Below, in pieces: positions 40,426 through 49,265 of a DNA stretch of 64,000 nt. Where the stretch lies: NCBI RefSeq assembly GCF_024362695.1, contig NC_065420.1, forward strand, positions 1,334,501-1,398,500, in the 5' to 3' direction. The notes beneath the pieces are model-generated. The model was not told where the DNA came from, ran no database searches, and worked only from the letters and a program-made list of their open reading frames with translations. The translations under genes and the position numbers were made by a program. Numbering within the stretch: the first letter of the stretch is position 1; each line of letters begins with the position of its first letter. The stretch is from Pectinophora gossypiella (Eukaryota > Arthropoda > Insecta > Lepidoptera > Gelechiidae).

Positions 40426-40727
40426 TGTTAGAGTAGGAATATTATACTCTGATCCCAAGGTAACAGTGACCTTTGTGGAGGACGCATAGCGCCAGTTAAA
40501 CAATGGCTCACTGTCACGGATTACTTTTATTGGATGTTCTCTGTACGGAGTTCGACACAAGAATGGTACAACTCGTGCGGCTCGCCTTCTTATAAGGGTT
40601 GTCCCCACTACCGTACCTTGCACGTGTGTCGTAAACAAGTGCAGGTGTTGTTTGTTTGCTAGCCGCACGTGTTGTTTACAGTTAACATAATATTTAGATT
40701 TTCAATATTTCGCTGTCGCGCTATCAC
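40426..40727 (-). repeat. LTR copy 2 (5' LTR, probably truncated)
   Basis: 302 bases matching copy 1. The right end reads GCGCTATCAC and merges with the SINE phrase TATCACAAAAATC through a 6-base shared TATCAC. The inner side (TCAGAAGTAGAGGATCGTCC on the minus strand) should contain the primer-binding region; the tRNA is not identified. Confidence 0.85.
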
Positions 40728-40978
40728 AAAAATCACTTTGTAATCCCTAGTTTGGTTAGGATATTACAGGCTGATCACCTGATTATCTAAAAGTAAGATA
40801 ATCCGTGGTTTGGAAGGCACGTTAAGCCGTTGGTCCCGGTTACTACTTACATCCTGATGTAAGTACGTAGTCGTTACATGAGTCATGTCAGGGGCTTATG
40901 GCGGCTCAATAATAACCCTGACACCAGGGTTGCTGGGGTTGATAATCCACCTCACAACCCACACGATAGAAGAAGACC
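40722..40978 (+). mobile_element. SINE-A, right part, with 159 duplicated bases
   Basis: 40722-40880 repeats 38391-38549 base for base as far as I can see, including private changes such as ATTATCTAAAAGTAAGATAA and ATCCGTGGTTTGGAAGG. From 40881 the SINE continues normally (AGTCATGTCAGGGGCTTATG, CACACGATAGAAGAAG). Confidence 0.9.
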
Positions 40979-41289
40979 GTTCAAAGCTTTCCGATCACAA
41001 TGAGTAAGAAATAAGTAAAAAAAAAATCTTCTATATTAAATATTTGCTCCCTAAGTTGATTATGAGTCACAATTGAATAACGAAGAGAATGTAACAAAGG
41101 ATTCTAGGAGAAAGAAAAGATGGTTCAGCATATAATAGAAAAATGTTCAAGGTTTAAAATGTACTGCGCAGTATTGAAACAAAACTGTTGAATGTTGTGA
41201 TAACGAACACCCACTGACAGACCTTGGGTGAGGACAGCATTTACATTTCACGATACGGACATAATATAAGTTCACGACTGTATACCCTC
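40979..41289. other. stretch without recognisable features
   Basis: No repeat or frame of note. Confidence 0.4.
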
Positions 41290-41550
41290 GGTATCAATGG
41301 TCATAGGGACTGTAACCTGGAACCTGACAGAGGGCAGCAGTAACTCTCAGTACTATTCAGAGGCGGAGGACAGGAGTCCTAGTATGGCTTTGTAATAGAC
41401 TACTCTGGGCGCCATCCCACTTGCGTCAGACAGACTGCGGGGCGAAAGGCAAGAGGGAAACCACTGCCCTATTTTTTCCCTAAAAAAGTAGCATGGAAAA
41501 TGCTGCACCGACAAGAGTGTGGCTCTTAAATTGATGATGATGATGATCAA
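41290..41550 (+). mobile_element. family F copy
   Basis: GGGACTGTAACCTGGAACCT, GACTACTCTGGGCGCCATCC, CACTGCCCTATTTTTTCCC and CTGCACCGACAAGAGTGTGG end in TTAAATTGATGATGATGATG. ATCAAT on both sides (about 41293 and 41548) is a possible short target duplication. Confidence 0.85.
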
Positions 41551-41599
41551 TTTAGTCAGGGGTACGTCAAGATGCAAGATGACCCAGTACCCACACCCA

Positions 41600-42125
41600 C
41601 GTGACTTATTGGAGATTTGCCGCAAATGGAGTTAACTACTTGGCCGGACATGTGGGGAGCGCTGAGGGCTCTCACTCGGTAGAAAATTAAAGACAATAGG
41701 TCTGACGGTGTCCAGCTCAAGGCGTCGTTTGAGAGAAATATATATATATGAAAGAATTAATCGACTCGAGTGGGTCGATAGCGATAAGCGCTGAATGTGG
41801 GAAGTCGGGGTTCTGAAGTGTTTGTTGTCGCGAGCTGATTGGCCGCGTCTATGGCTAGTGTAATCGGGTAATCGGGATCGTATATTACGTCTTTCAGGAG
41901 CCGATACTTTTCAGTACCGTCCCTAAGCGGGATGTATTCAGAAGCCGCAACAACCAGGGGCTTTAGAAAACGTTTTGAAGCTAATTCGAGCCATTGGGCA
42001 GTGGTTGGCTGAAAACATCCAGTCGAATCGCACTCGCCCGGTGCAAAACCTTCCATAATCCTCGCAACCTTGCACTTCGAACAAAGAATGTGGCTAATGC
42101 ATTGCTTGGCTTTCATAAGGAGATG
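41600..42125 (-). mobile_element. family J, longest copy, with coding-like part
   Basis: Left (3') end: TGGAGATTTGCCGCAAATGG. An AT stretch (ATATATATATATG) lies near 41740, and then come TCGGGGTTCTGAAGTGTTTG and CGTCCCTAAGCGGGATGTAT. The copy extends about 150 bases further 5' than the others. On the minus strand a 119-codon frame (42116-41757) carries LVVAASEYIPLRDGTEKYRL, as does 27597-27640. It may be the C-terminal end of an unknown ORF of this retroelement. Confidence 0.78.
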
Positions 42126-42235
42126 ATTTTACAGGGGATATAATACATGAAAGCAGCTTTCATAGGTAGACAGCTGTCCACGTGGTTTATGATGGTAGCC
42201 TTGGATTTTTTCTGTTACTTATTTATTTTATATAG

Positions 42236-42290
42236 ATACTAGAGATCCGCCCCGGCTTCGCTCGGATGCAATAACAACGAAAGCTAATAA
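42236..42290 (-). repeat. family W end
   Basis: TACTAGAGATCCGCCCCGGC and TTCGCTCGGATGCAATAACA are the complement of 22430-22470. Confidence 0.55.
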
Positions 42291-42499
42291 AAGGACAATT
42301 TTAAGGAAATCACGAAAAGGGCAATGAAATGGTAAGTCAATAATATTTCCACGACCGTTATTGTCATTTCATCAGAATGATTATTTACTCAGGGTTTCTC
42401 ATGCATGCCTTATGGCTCCATATCCCCATTACATTAAACAAAAAATAAATTACTTTCAAACACAGGAAATAGACAAACACCACAGAACATAACAGGAAG

Positions 42500-42572
42500 A
42501 ACCACGGTAGCTCAGTTGGTAGAACGCTTGACTCTCAGTTTGAGGTCGAAGGTTCAAATCCCAGCATAGGCC
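42500..42572 (+). mobile_element. SINE-B head only
   Basis: CGGTAGCTCAGTTGGTAGAA, TTTGAGGTCGAAGGTTCAAA and TCCCAGCATAGGCCTAGG form a well-preserved tRNA-like unit. It stops abruptly and is followed by an inverted SINE-B. Confidence 0.82.
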
Positions 42573-42876
42573 TAGGCGTTTTTCACAGTATCAGATTACC
42601 TAACCTAAAAATTTGACAGGTCCGACTTTTTACAGAAGCGACTGTCTGTCTGACCTTCCAACCGGCGAAGGGAAAATCAGGCCAATACAGGTTAGATCTT
42701 ATACCTTCCAAAATGCATATCTCGGGAATGTGGGTTTCCTCACGATGCTTTCCTTCACCACTGTTTCGATCAATTCGAAAACAAATTCGACAATCATTAG
42801 TTTAGGCCTGTGCTGGATTCGAACCTGTGACCTCAAAGTGAGAGACAAGCGTTCTATCGACTGGGCTTCCATCATC
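42573..42876 (-). mobile_element. SINE-B, full length, inverted relative to its neighbour
   Basis: CACAGTATCAGATTACCTAA, ACCGGCGAAGGGAAAATCAG, CTTTCCTTCACCACTGTTTC and GGATTCGAACCTGTGACCTC, then TCTATCGACTGGGCT. It forms a head-out inverted pair with 42500-42572. Confidence 0.87.
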
Positions 42877-43124
42877 AGCTTAGTATCAATCGCGTGTAAT
42901 TATTACAAACAAAATTACCGTGCGCCGCATCAAAAGGGGGGAGGTTTGTGAGCGGTACCAAGACGGATTGTAACAAAGAGCGCTCATTAACTCAGACGAC
43001 TTTCCAGTTGCTATTAAGCACAAAGATTAAGTATTTACTTAGGGTTTTTGGAGATGCGACACAACGTACACATTTTATACTAATTTTGCCTACTCCGACC
43101 AAGTGGTTGCCGACCAAGTGGAGT

Positions 43125-43217
43125 CATGTCTGGGGCCTTTGGCGGCTCAATAATAACCCTAACACCAGGGTTGATGAGGTTGGTATTGCACCTCACAACC
43201 CACACGATAAGAAGAAG
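43125..43217 (+). mobile_element. SINE-A 3' end
   Basis: GGGGCCTTTGGCGGCTCAAT, CCAGGGTTGATGAGGTTGGT and CACACGATAAGAAGAAG. 5' truncated. Confidence 0.83.
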
Positions 43218-43270
43218 ACGTCAAAAAAACAACCAACCTGCAGTGATGTCTGTTACCATACCAGTGGTGA

Positions 43271-43580
43271 CCTAGCCATAGAGGCGGCCAATCGGCTCGC
43301 GACAACAAACACTTCAGAACCCCGATACCGACCCCGCCGGTGTGGTCGACGATTTCCCTCATTCAGCACTTATCGCTATCGACTATAGGGTCGATTAATT
43401 CTTTTAAATGTTTTCCTCTCAGACGACGCCCTGAGCCGAGATTCAAGCTTAACTGATCACCCTCAGGCCTGTTGTCTTAAATTTTGACCGGGTGAGAGCC
43501 CTCAGCGCTCTCCATTTGTCCGGCCAAGTAGTTAATGCAATTAGTGTCACATATACAATAAGTCACGTCAAAAAAAAAGC
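43271..43580 (+). mobile_element. family J insertion with 11-bp target-site duplication
   Basis: ACCAGTGGTGA lies at 43260-43270 and 43581-43591. The insert starts CCTAGCCATAGAGGCGGCCA and ends AATAAGTCACGTC with an A run. The frames over it are shadows. Confidence 0.92.
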
Positions 43581-43654
43581 ACCAGTGGTGAGATTCTTCA
43601 AATCAAATATTACTTTACACTTATTATTAATAAGTACTGTTCTAACTAGTGACT

Positions 43655-43720
43655 TTCGTGCCTGGTCCCCACCGGGATTCGAAACCGGGTCCTCTGAATC
43701 GTGAGCCCGACGTGTTCATG
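43655..43720 (-). mobile_element. SINE-A head fragment
   Basis: GTCCCCACCGGGATTCGAAA, CCGGGTCCTCTGAATCGTGA and GCCCGACGTG are the complement of the tRNA-like part; the A-box is lost. Confidence 0.75.
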
Positions 43721-44109
43721 TACTCGTTACAAAATATAAAATTTAAAAAAAGTACGTAATTATGTTTCACCACTTTTTTGCGTAATTATTTTTAGCAAAA
43801 GAGTTTTTAATGAGAAAGATTTCTCTGTAAACTTCCGAGCGAAATTCAAATTGCATTGGCACTGCGTAAACACAAAATTTTACAATGAGTTCAAATTCCG
43901 AAACCAATTTGACCACTAACAAGGTATCTAATTCCGCAATATTGGATTATTGGTTTTAATCAAGTTGCGTGTTCGTTTCTAAATACACGTTTATGATTAT
44001 ATTTACGTGGTTAGTATTTTGTGAGCTGATTTATTTTGTCTGAAATACTTACGTAGAGTGATTTTATTTTCTTAATGCCTTGGCAAACATCGTATTTCCG
44101 AATACAAAA
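43721..44109. other. stretch without recognisable features
   Basis: AT-rich, no element or gene recognised. Confidence 0.4.
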
Positions 44110-44298
44110 GGCGGCAAAACCGTTTTCTTTTTTCTGTTTAACTTATTTTTGAATTATGTAATAATAAGTGCGACATTTTGTCACGTTTTTCTATGACGTC
44201 ACAGGTTGCTTTTTCATACAAATTCCATAGTAATTTCGTGTTTTAACGTTTAGAAAAAGTAACTGATTTGACTAGTTGGAAGCTAGCGTATTATTAGA
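44110..44298 (+). mobile_element. family I, 3' half
   Basis: AAACCGTTTTCTTTTTTCTG, TTTCTATGACGTCACAGGTT, TTTCGTGTTTTAACGTTTAG and GACTAGTTGGAAGCTAGCGT. Confidence 0.7.
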
Positions 44299-44621
44299 TG
44301 TACTTATCGTAAATTTGATTTTAGAACCAAGTACTTTTTATTGACCTGTTTTGATTCCCACGCGAACGAATCGACAATAAAGTACTTACTCAGTTCCGAA
44401 TTCAAATTTTATCATCAAGAAAAACTGGCAGATTTTTTGAAATTCTCTTTTCTAATTCTTTTTTCTCTTTTTTATATAACCTTTTTATAATTTATCTTTG
44501 ACCCAGTCAAACACCCTATTTAGCTGCCATGCCAGTTGTGTGCCATCATGGTGGCTATCTATAACTCAGGACGTTAGGATGATAAAATATTCCATAAATG
44601 TATAGTGTTAATTATATTTAA
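44299..44621. other. stretch without recognisable features
   Basis: T-rich; no family identified. Confidence 0.35.
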
Positions 44622-44935
44622 CAGCCTCCGTGGTCTAGTGGTTAGAGCGTTAGGCTCACGATCTGGAGATGGGGACGTGGTCGAAATCACTTTGTGAGAC
44701 TGTCCTTTGTTTGATAAGGACTTTTCAGGCTTGAATCACCTGATTGTCCGAAAAAGTAAGATGATTCCGTGCTTCGGAGGGCACGTTAAACCGTTGGTCC
44801 CGGCTATTAGCCGTAAAAACACCTCCACCAACTCGCAGTGGAGCAGCGTGGTGGAGTATGCTCCATACCCCCCTCCGGTTGATTGAGGGGAGGCCTGTGC
44901 CCAGCAGTGGGACGTATATAGGCAGTTTATGAACT
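44622..44935 (+). mobile_element. SINE-D, near full length
   Basis: AACAGCCTCCGTGGTCTAGT, GCGTTAGGCTCACGATCTGG, GTGCTTCGGAGGGCACGTTA and CCAGCAGTGGGACGTATATA end in GGCAGTTTATG. About 20 bases including the B-box are deleted (GGAGATGGGGACG). TATATTTA flanks both ends (about 44612-44620 and 44937-44944). Confidence 0.88.
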
Positions 44936-44984
44936 ATATTTATTAAGATTTCAATACTGACAAGTATAGTCTTTTCGTGATCTG

Positions 44985-45197
44985 TAGTTCCAGTTCCGAT
45001 ACCGACCCCGCCGGCGTGGTGACGACTTCTCATTCAGCGCAACGCTATCGACCCACTAAGGTCGATTCTTTCAAATATAATCTTCTCAGACGACACCCTT
45101 AGGCCTGTTGTCTAAAATTTTGTACCGGGTAAAAGTCTGCTCGCCATTTGTCCGGCTCTGTAGTGCTAGCAAATCGACAATAAGTCGCGTCAAACAG
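44985..45197 (+). mobile_element. family J copy, degenerate
   Basis: CCGATACCGACCCCGCCGGC, CGCTATCGACCCACTAAGGT and CCGGGTAAAAGTCTGCTCGC, then AATAAGTCGCGTCAAA. Short deletions throughout. Confidence 0.78.
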
Positions 45198-45639
45198 TTA
45201 GACTACGTATTTAGGTATCTACATATTTATTTATTGATAAACTACAACCACATCATACCTACATTAAAACATTTTTATCTACGTGTTTCTGGTAACAGTA
45301 TTGTCATTAATATATTATAACTACTTGAAATTTGACTGTCGAGTCTGCCCAAATTGCAGCACTTAGTCTTTGCCACCTCGGAAAGCGCGCACGAGATGGA
45401 AAATTTTAATAAAATATGTTTTCCCGCGTAAAGTCGGCGGCGTCTTGAATGTCACGCCTGCTGCTTAGTGCAACACCTACTTTAAGCATTGTCTATACTG
45501 TACATACCTACCTCTACATAGGTCTTGACGTATGCCAATCGACAGAGAAAGTGATAAAAAATTGTAAAAGTAAAGAGTAAGTGTAGTGTGTGTAAGTGTT
45601 TTTATTATTATTATTATTAAAGTTAGTGATTATTTAGAA
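45198..45639. other. stretch without supported genes
   Basis: No repeat family identified; a TTA run at about 45601-45617. Confidence 0.4.
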
Positions 45640-45918
45640 GATAAGAATGCATGCGATTAACTGTCTGAGAACTGATATTAGGCAGCTACATTACTCAATT
45701 TTATAAATATTTTATGTCTATTTTTATTTTTTTAAAGAACGTCTAGGGCCCTGTTCCGAGGTTTTTCTTGCAGCTTCTTTTCCCCGGCTATACAGGTTGT
45801 GAGAAGCTGCAGTAGTTTTAGGCGGATGAGACGTTCGTTATGTAAAAATTGACGATTCAAAGTGTAACTATGTTACCTACTGAATAAAGATATTTTTGAA
45901 TTTTGAATTTGAATTTAG
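45640..45918 (+). mobile_element. LINE-K 3' end, plus strand
   Basis: It begins at the last codons of ORF2 (LEDKNACD then stop by my reading) and continues with GGCCCTGTTCCGAGG, TATACAGGTTGTGAGAAGCT and GGATGAGACGTTCGTTATGT. The end is TTTGAATTTTGAATTTGAAT. Confidence 0.85.
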
Positions 45919-45929
45919 AATTTTGTAAA

Positions 45930-46175
45930 TGTGTGACATGCCAGTAACATAAATAGAAGCAACCATGCAAAATGCAAATCGGAATGCTGTAACTATAAAT
46001 AATAGATAATTGTAGAAGTGTCCAAGTGGACGATTGGACGATTGGAAAAGTGGTCAAGTGGTCAAGTGTGACATGCCAGCCAATACCATGATATAGAGGC
46101 AAACATGCAAAATGCAAATGGGAATGCTATAACTATAAATAAGTAGACAATAATTATACAAGAGAACAAGTTACA
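45930..46175. repeat. diverged tandem duplication of about 120 bp
   Basis: GTGTGACATGCCAG followed by AACATGCAAAATGCAAAT and GAATGCT(G/A)TAACTATAAAT occurs at about 45933-46008 and 46066-46142. It leads into the minisatellite. Confidence 0.75.
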
Positions 46176-46430
46176 AGTGGACAAGTGGTCAAGTGGAGAA
46201 GTAAACAAGTGACAAGCGGACAAGCGGACAAGCGGACAAGTGGACAAGTGGGCAAATAGACAAGTGGACAAGTGGGAAAATAGACAAGTGGACAAGTGGA
46301 CAAGTGGACAAGTGGACAAATAGACAAGTGATCAAGTGGAAAAGTGGACAAGGTCCAAGTAGTCAAGTAGACAAGTGGACGAGTGGACAAGTGGACCAGT
46401 GAACAAGTGGACAAATGATTAAGGGTTTTT
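46140..46430. repeat. minisatellite of AAGTGGAC units (9-10 bp)
   Basis: ACAAGTGGACAAGTGGACAA-type sequence repeats for nearly 300 bases with variants AAGCGGAC, AAGTAGAC, AAATAGAC and AAGTGGTC. The two STCPLVHLSTC-type open frames on the minus strand are translations of the array, not genes. Confidence 0.93.
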
Positions 46431-46985
46431 ACGAAAGTATGTTAGTACCTATCACTTGGAGCGCCCGACCCGTGGGTGGGTTTCTGTCATAAATGATTAT
46501 AATAACAATGAACTTACTCATGGCCTTGCAACCATTATTATACCCGCTAAGAGGTCCTTTCAGTATATTGTTTGACCTCCCATGAAGCACACAATCGAAG
46601 TTCCTCTCGGTTCCGACTGTCCGAACGTCCCTTTGTACCGAACGAAAACGAAGTCATAGTATAATAAAACCAGCATCTAATATCGCGAGGTTCGACTTAA
46701 TAAAGCCATCGAGATGTTTTGGTTGCTTTTGTCTAAAGAGCCGTAATCTGCTAATGAGTGAGAGGGAACGCGTGAACTGTATGTCTCGCTCGCACTTACA
46801 TGGAAAGGTGGCAAACGGTAAAAATGGACAAGGTCCAAGTAGTCAAGTAGACAAGTGGACGAGTGGACTAGTGGACCAGTGAACAAGTGGACAAATGATT
46901 AAGGATTTTACGAAAGTATGTAAGTACCTATCGCATGGAGCGCCCAACCCATGGGTGGAACCCATTTGTGAAGTGTCCGGAGTGT
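46340..46985. repeat. pair of about 140-bp copies around family T
   Basis: GACAAGGTCCAAGTAGTCAA through GACCAGTGAACAAGTGGACA to GGAGCGCCC(G/A)ACCC(G/A)TGGGTGG occurs at about 46345-46485 and 46825-46965. The second copy is inserted in, or grew within, family T. Confidence 0.85.
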
Positions 46986-47020
46986 GACGCTAGACCTTGC
47001 TAACACTAAATTATATTTTA
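46640..47020 (+). repeat. family T copy interrupted by minisatellite
   Basis: TCGCGAGGTTCGACTTAATA, TTGCTTTTGTCTAAAGAGCC and GAAAGGTGGCAAACGGTAAA, then after the satellite TTTGTGAAGTGTCCGGAGTG and TGCTAACACTAAA. All are matched inverted at 56805-57050, where no satellite is present. Type unknown. Confidence 0.7.
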
Positions 47021-47042
47021 GTCTTTGATGTGTTGAGAGCAC

Positions 47043-47350
47043 AACGGCCTCCGCGGTCCAGTGGTTGAGGGTTAGGCTCACGTTCCGGAGGTCCTGGGTT
47101 CGAATCCCAGTGGGGAAATATCACAAAAATCACTTTGTAATCCCTAGTTTGGTTAGGACATTACAGGCTGATCACCTGATTCTCCGAGAGTAAGAAAGTG
47201 CTTCGGAAGGCACGTTAAGCCGTTGGTCACGGTTACTACTTACTGATGTAAGTACGTAGTCATGTCAGGGGCTTTTGGCGGCTCAATAGTAACCCTGACA
47301 CCAGGGTTGATGCCGTTGGTAATCCACCTCACAACCCACACGATAGAAGA
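47043..47350 (+). mobile_element. SINE-A, full length
   Basis: ACGGCCTCCGCGGTCCAGTG, B-box GGGTTCGAATCCCAG, GTGCTTCGGAAGGCACGTTA, CCCTGACACCAGGGTTGATG and CACACGATAGAAGA. One of the two best-preserved A copies. GATGTGTTGAGAG at about 47026-47038 and 47349-47361 is a likely target-site duplication. Confidence 0.92.
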
Positions 47351-47539
47351 TGTGTTGAGAGTAAACACAAGTGAACTCAATATTTTTTTTTTATTAGGTA
47401 GGTACCTAATTTGAAGAAACAAGTTACAAAGAGTGACGGTTATATATATGCGACGAGTGGGGAGCGGAATGGACGTTACAAGTCGGATGTGACGTCATGA
47501 CGCTCGTTCGCGTGGCGTGCTTATAACATTGCTAGTATT

Positions 47540-47869
47540 TTGGCGCTCACACTTCTTTGGCAGCGGAAGTGTTCTCCCACCCCTTTTATCGCGCCATCGG
47601 AGGGTCACCCGCCTGGAAGTAATCTAGCGTGGCCCACATGGAAGTCTTTAAATAGGCTCCGGACACAGGTTGGCCGCTGCAAGGATAATCTCTGCAGGTG
47701 GGGATACCTGGTTGATGGTTGCGATGATTGCGAGTGTGGAGTATCACCACAAACTATGGCTCACCTTTTGTGCTGTCCTAAGTGCCCTAACACCTGCACT
47801 ATTGAAGACCTGTACGAAGCCACTGACAATGCCGTAAGGGTGGCCAATTATTGGTCAGCAAAAATTTAG
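47540..47869 (+). pseudogene. LINE ORF2 C-terminal fragment (R1/Jockey-like)
   Basis: After an unrelated-looking first third, the frame reads WKSLNRLRTQVGRCKDNLCR, WGYLVDGCDDCECGVSPQ and TMAHLLCCPKCPNTCTIEDL. This LNRLRT...CxCG...T(M)xHLLxCP pattern is the zinc-knuckle-like C-terminus of insect LINE reverse transcriptases. It ends with RVANYWSAKI and a stop. Its upstream RT is absent. Confidence 0.7.
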
Positions 47870-48239
47870 CTTCGATCGCCATCGACTCGCAAAGAAGAGA
47901 AGGCGCTCACACTAATATTGTTGGAGTTAAACAGCTGTTCTGTTTACACTGTACAGTTAACCTTGACATCCGTTGCTTAACAACCAGGACCTTCGAACTA
48001 CTACTTCTAGAGTTTCATACGTCTCTATATACATACTATACTTAAACGTTGAAGGTTAGAGAAAACTTCGCTCATTGAAGCTTTGAATAATGTTTGTATT
48101 TATAATACCAACCTTGAAGATATCTAGTGCAACAGTTACGCAGGTCGACTGCTAAGTAAAAGTCTTAGGTTCAGTTGCTTTTCTTATCCGAAATGTTGTC
48201 GTGAAAACCGACGATTGTGTTTTTTCTTTTTGATATCAT
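47870..48239. other. stretch without recognisable features
   Basis: No repeat shared with the window; perhaps the 3' UTR of the preceding LINE. Confidence 0.35.
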
Positions 48240-48251
48240 AGAATAAAGAAT

Positions 48252-48527
48252 GCAGGACGGAAGGGGCATGTCACAGGGACTGTAACCTGGAACCTGACAG
48301 AGGGCAGCAGTAACTGTCAGTACTATTCAGAGGCAGAGGACAGGAGTCCTAGTATGGCTTTGTAATAGACTACTCTGGGCGCCATCCCACTCGCGTCAGA
48401 CAGAGTACTGCGGGGCGGAAGGCAAGAGGGAAACCACTGCCCTATTTTTCCCTAAAAAAGTAGCATGGAGAGTATTTTACAGAAATGCTGCACCGACAAG
48501 AGCGTGGCTCTTAAATTGATGATGATG
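48252..48527 (+). mobile_element. family F with 12-bp target-site duplication
   Basis: AGAATAAAGAAT at 48240-48251 and 48528-48539. The insert runs from GCAGGACGGAAGGGGCATGT through GACTACTCTGGGCGCCATCC to CTGCACCGACAAGAGCGTGG and a GATGATG end. About 17 bases are duplicated or inserted near 48470. Confidence 0.92.
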
Positions 48528-48604
48528 AGAATAAAGAATAATACTACGTAAAGAATGGTAAGTCTCTGCTCCCCATCAGCGGTTGAACTGGATTTACCTC
48601 ATGC

Positions 48605-48708
48605 AAGGGATCACAAAGTGATTTTTGTGATGTGTCCCCATTGGGATTCGAACCCGGGACCTCCGGATCGTGAGCTCACATGTAAACCACTGGACCACCA
48701 CACAGGAC
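48605..48708 (-). mobile_element. SINE-A head fragment
   Basis: GGGATCACAAAGTGATTTTT, GGGATTCGAACCCGGGACCT, CCGGATCGTGAGCTCACATG and AACCACTGGACCACCAC. The rest of the SINE is absent. Confidence 0.83.
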
Positions 48709-49254
48709 CATCACAGGCCGAACTTTGGCTTTTCAGCGGCGATAAATTCTTTTGAATTTAATAAAAATCCCTTCTCTATTCAAATTTAAACATCCTTATT
48801 CTGGTAATTCTCATAATGACCACAGGAAAACTTTTACGAATTCTCCCAAAAGCCTTCTCCAGTTTGGAAAATATTAAAAAAATCAAAACAAAGCGTAACA
48901 AATTAAAAGTTAATTTCTGTCCACGGCAGGGACAAAGAAAAAATGATTTATTTGTTCTTTTACCGAGCTTTTAATAAAGAGTAATTATATTTTATCTATG
49001 CAAGTTGTAAATTTCGTTTTAAAAGCTTAATGTTATAATTTATGGCGTTCACCGCCTTTGAAGAGGAAGATTAGGCGAAGTAAACTCGATAATGTTTTCT
49101 TAAATACTTAGAAAAGTTTTTTTATATTTTTTGAAAATAATATTTTTCAATACAGCACGGCAACTCTGCTGGCCGCTTTGTGCAACCATTTTAACTTTAT
49201 GTAAATTGTTCTTTTATTTATTTTATTTCTTGTAAGAACTAATTATAGTAGAAT
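48709..49254. other. AT-rich stretch, nothing recognised
   Basis: No frame or repeat. Confidence 0.4.
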
Positions 49255-49265
49255 ACAGGCACTTA

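Larger units (their letters stand above)
38548..40727 (-). mobile_element. internally deleted Ty3/gypsy-type LTR retrotransposon
   Basis: Two direct repeats of 302 bases, identical by eye, lie at 38548-38849 and 40426-40727. They start TGTTAGAGTAGGAATATTAT. In element (minus-strand) orientation they carry a TATAAGAAGG box, an AATAAAAGT signal and an end CTCTAACA, so the element points left. Internally only the C-terminal integrase module remains (39434-39655). Gag, protease, RT, RNase H and the integrase core are missing. The element needs proteins in trans. The flanking SINE is abnormally duplicated, see the repeat at 40722. Confidence 0.85.

Noticed and set aside
38512..40668. Two nearly identical frames of 92 and 94 codons (MRLANKQHLHLF...)
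   Set aside because: They lie in the long terminal repeats of the gypsy-type element, start at the same LTR base and end differently only because flanks differ. No gag motif is present.
42948..43388. 146-codon plus-strand frame
   Set aside because: It runs through parts of SINE-A and family J, so it is a composite of repeats.
46062..46414. Open minus-strand frames with STCPLVHLSTC repeats
   Set aside because: They are translations of the AAGTGGAC minisatellite; every frame of such an array without stops looks open.
47043..47120. tRNA gene (best-looking head of SINE-A)
   Set aside because: It is followed directly by the SINE body and tail and flanked by a likely target-site duplication.
47540..47869. 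Host cysteine-rich protein
   Set aside because: The LNRLRT...CECG...HLLCCP pattern is the known C-terminal signature of insect LINE proteins.
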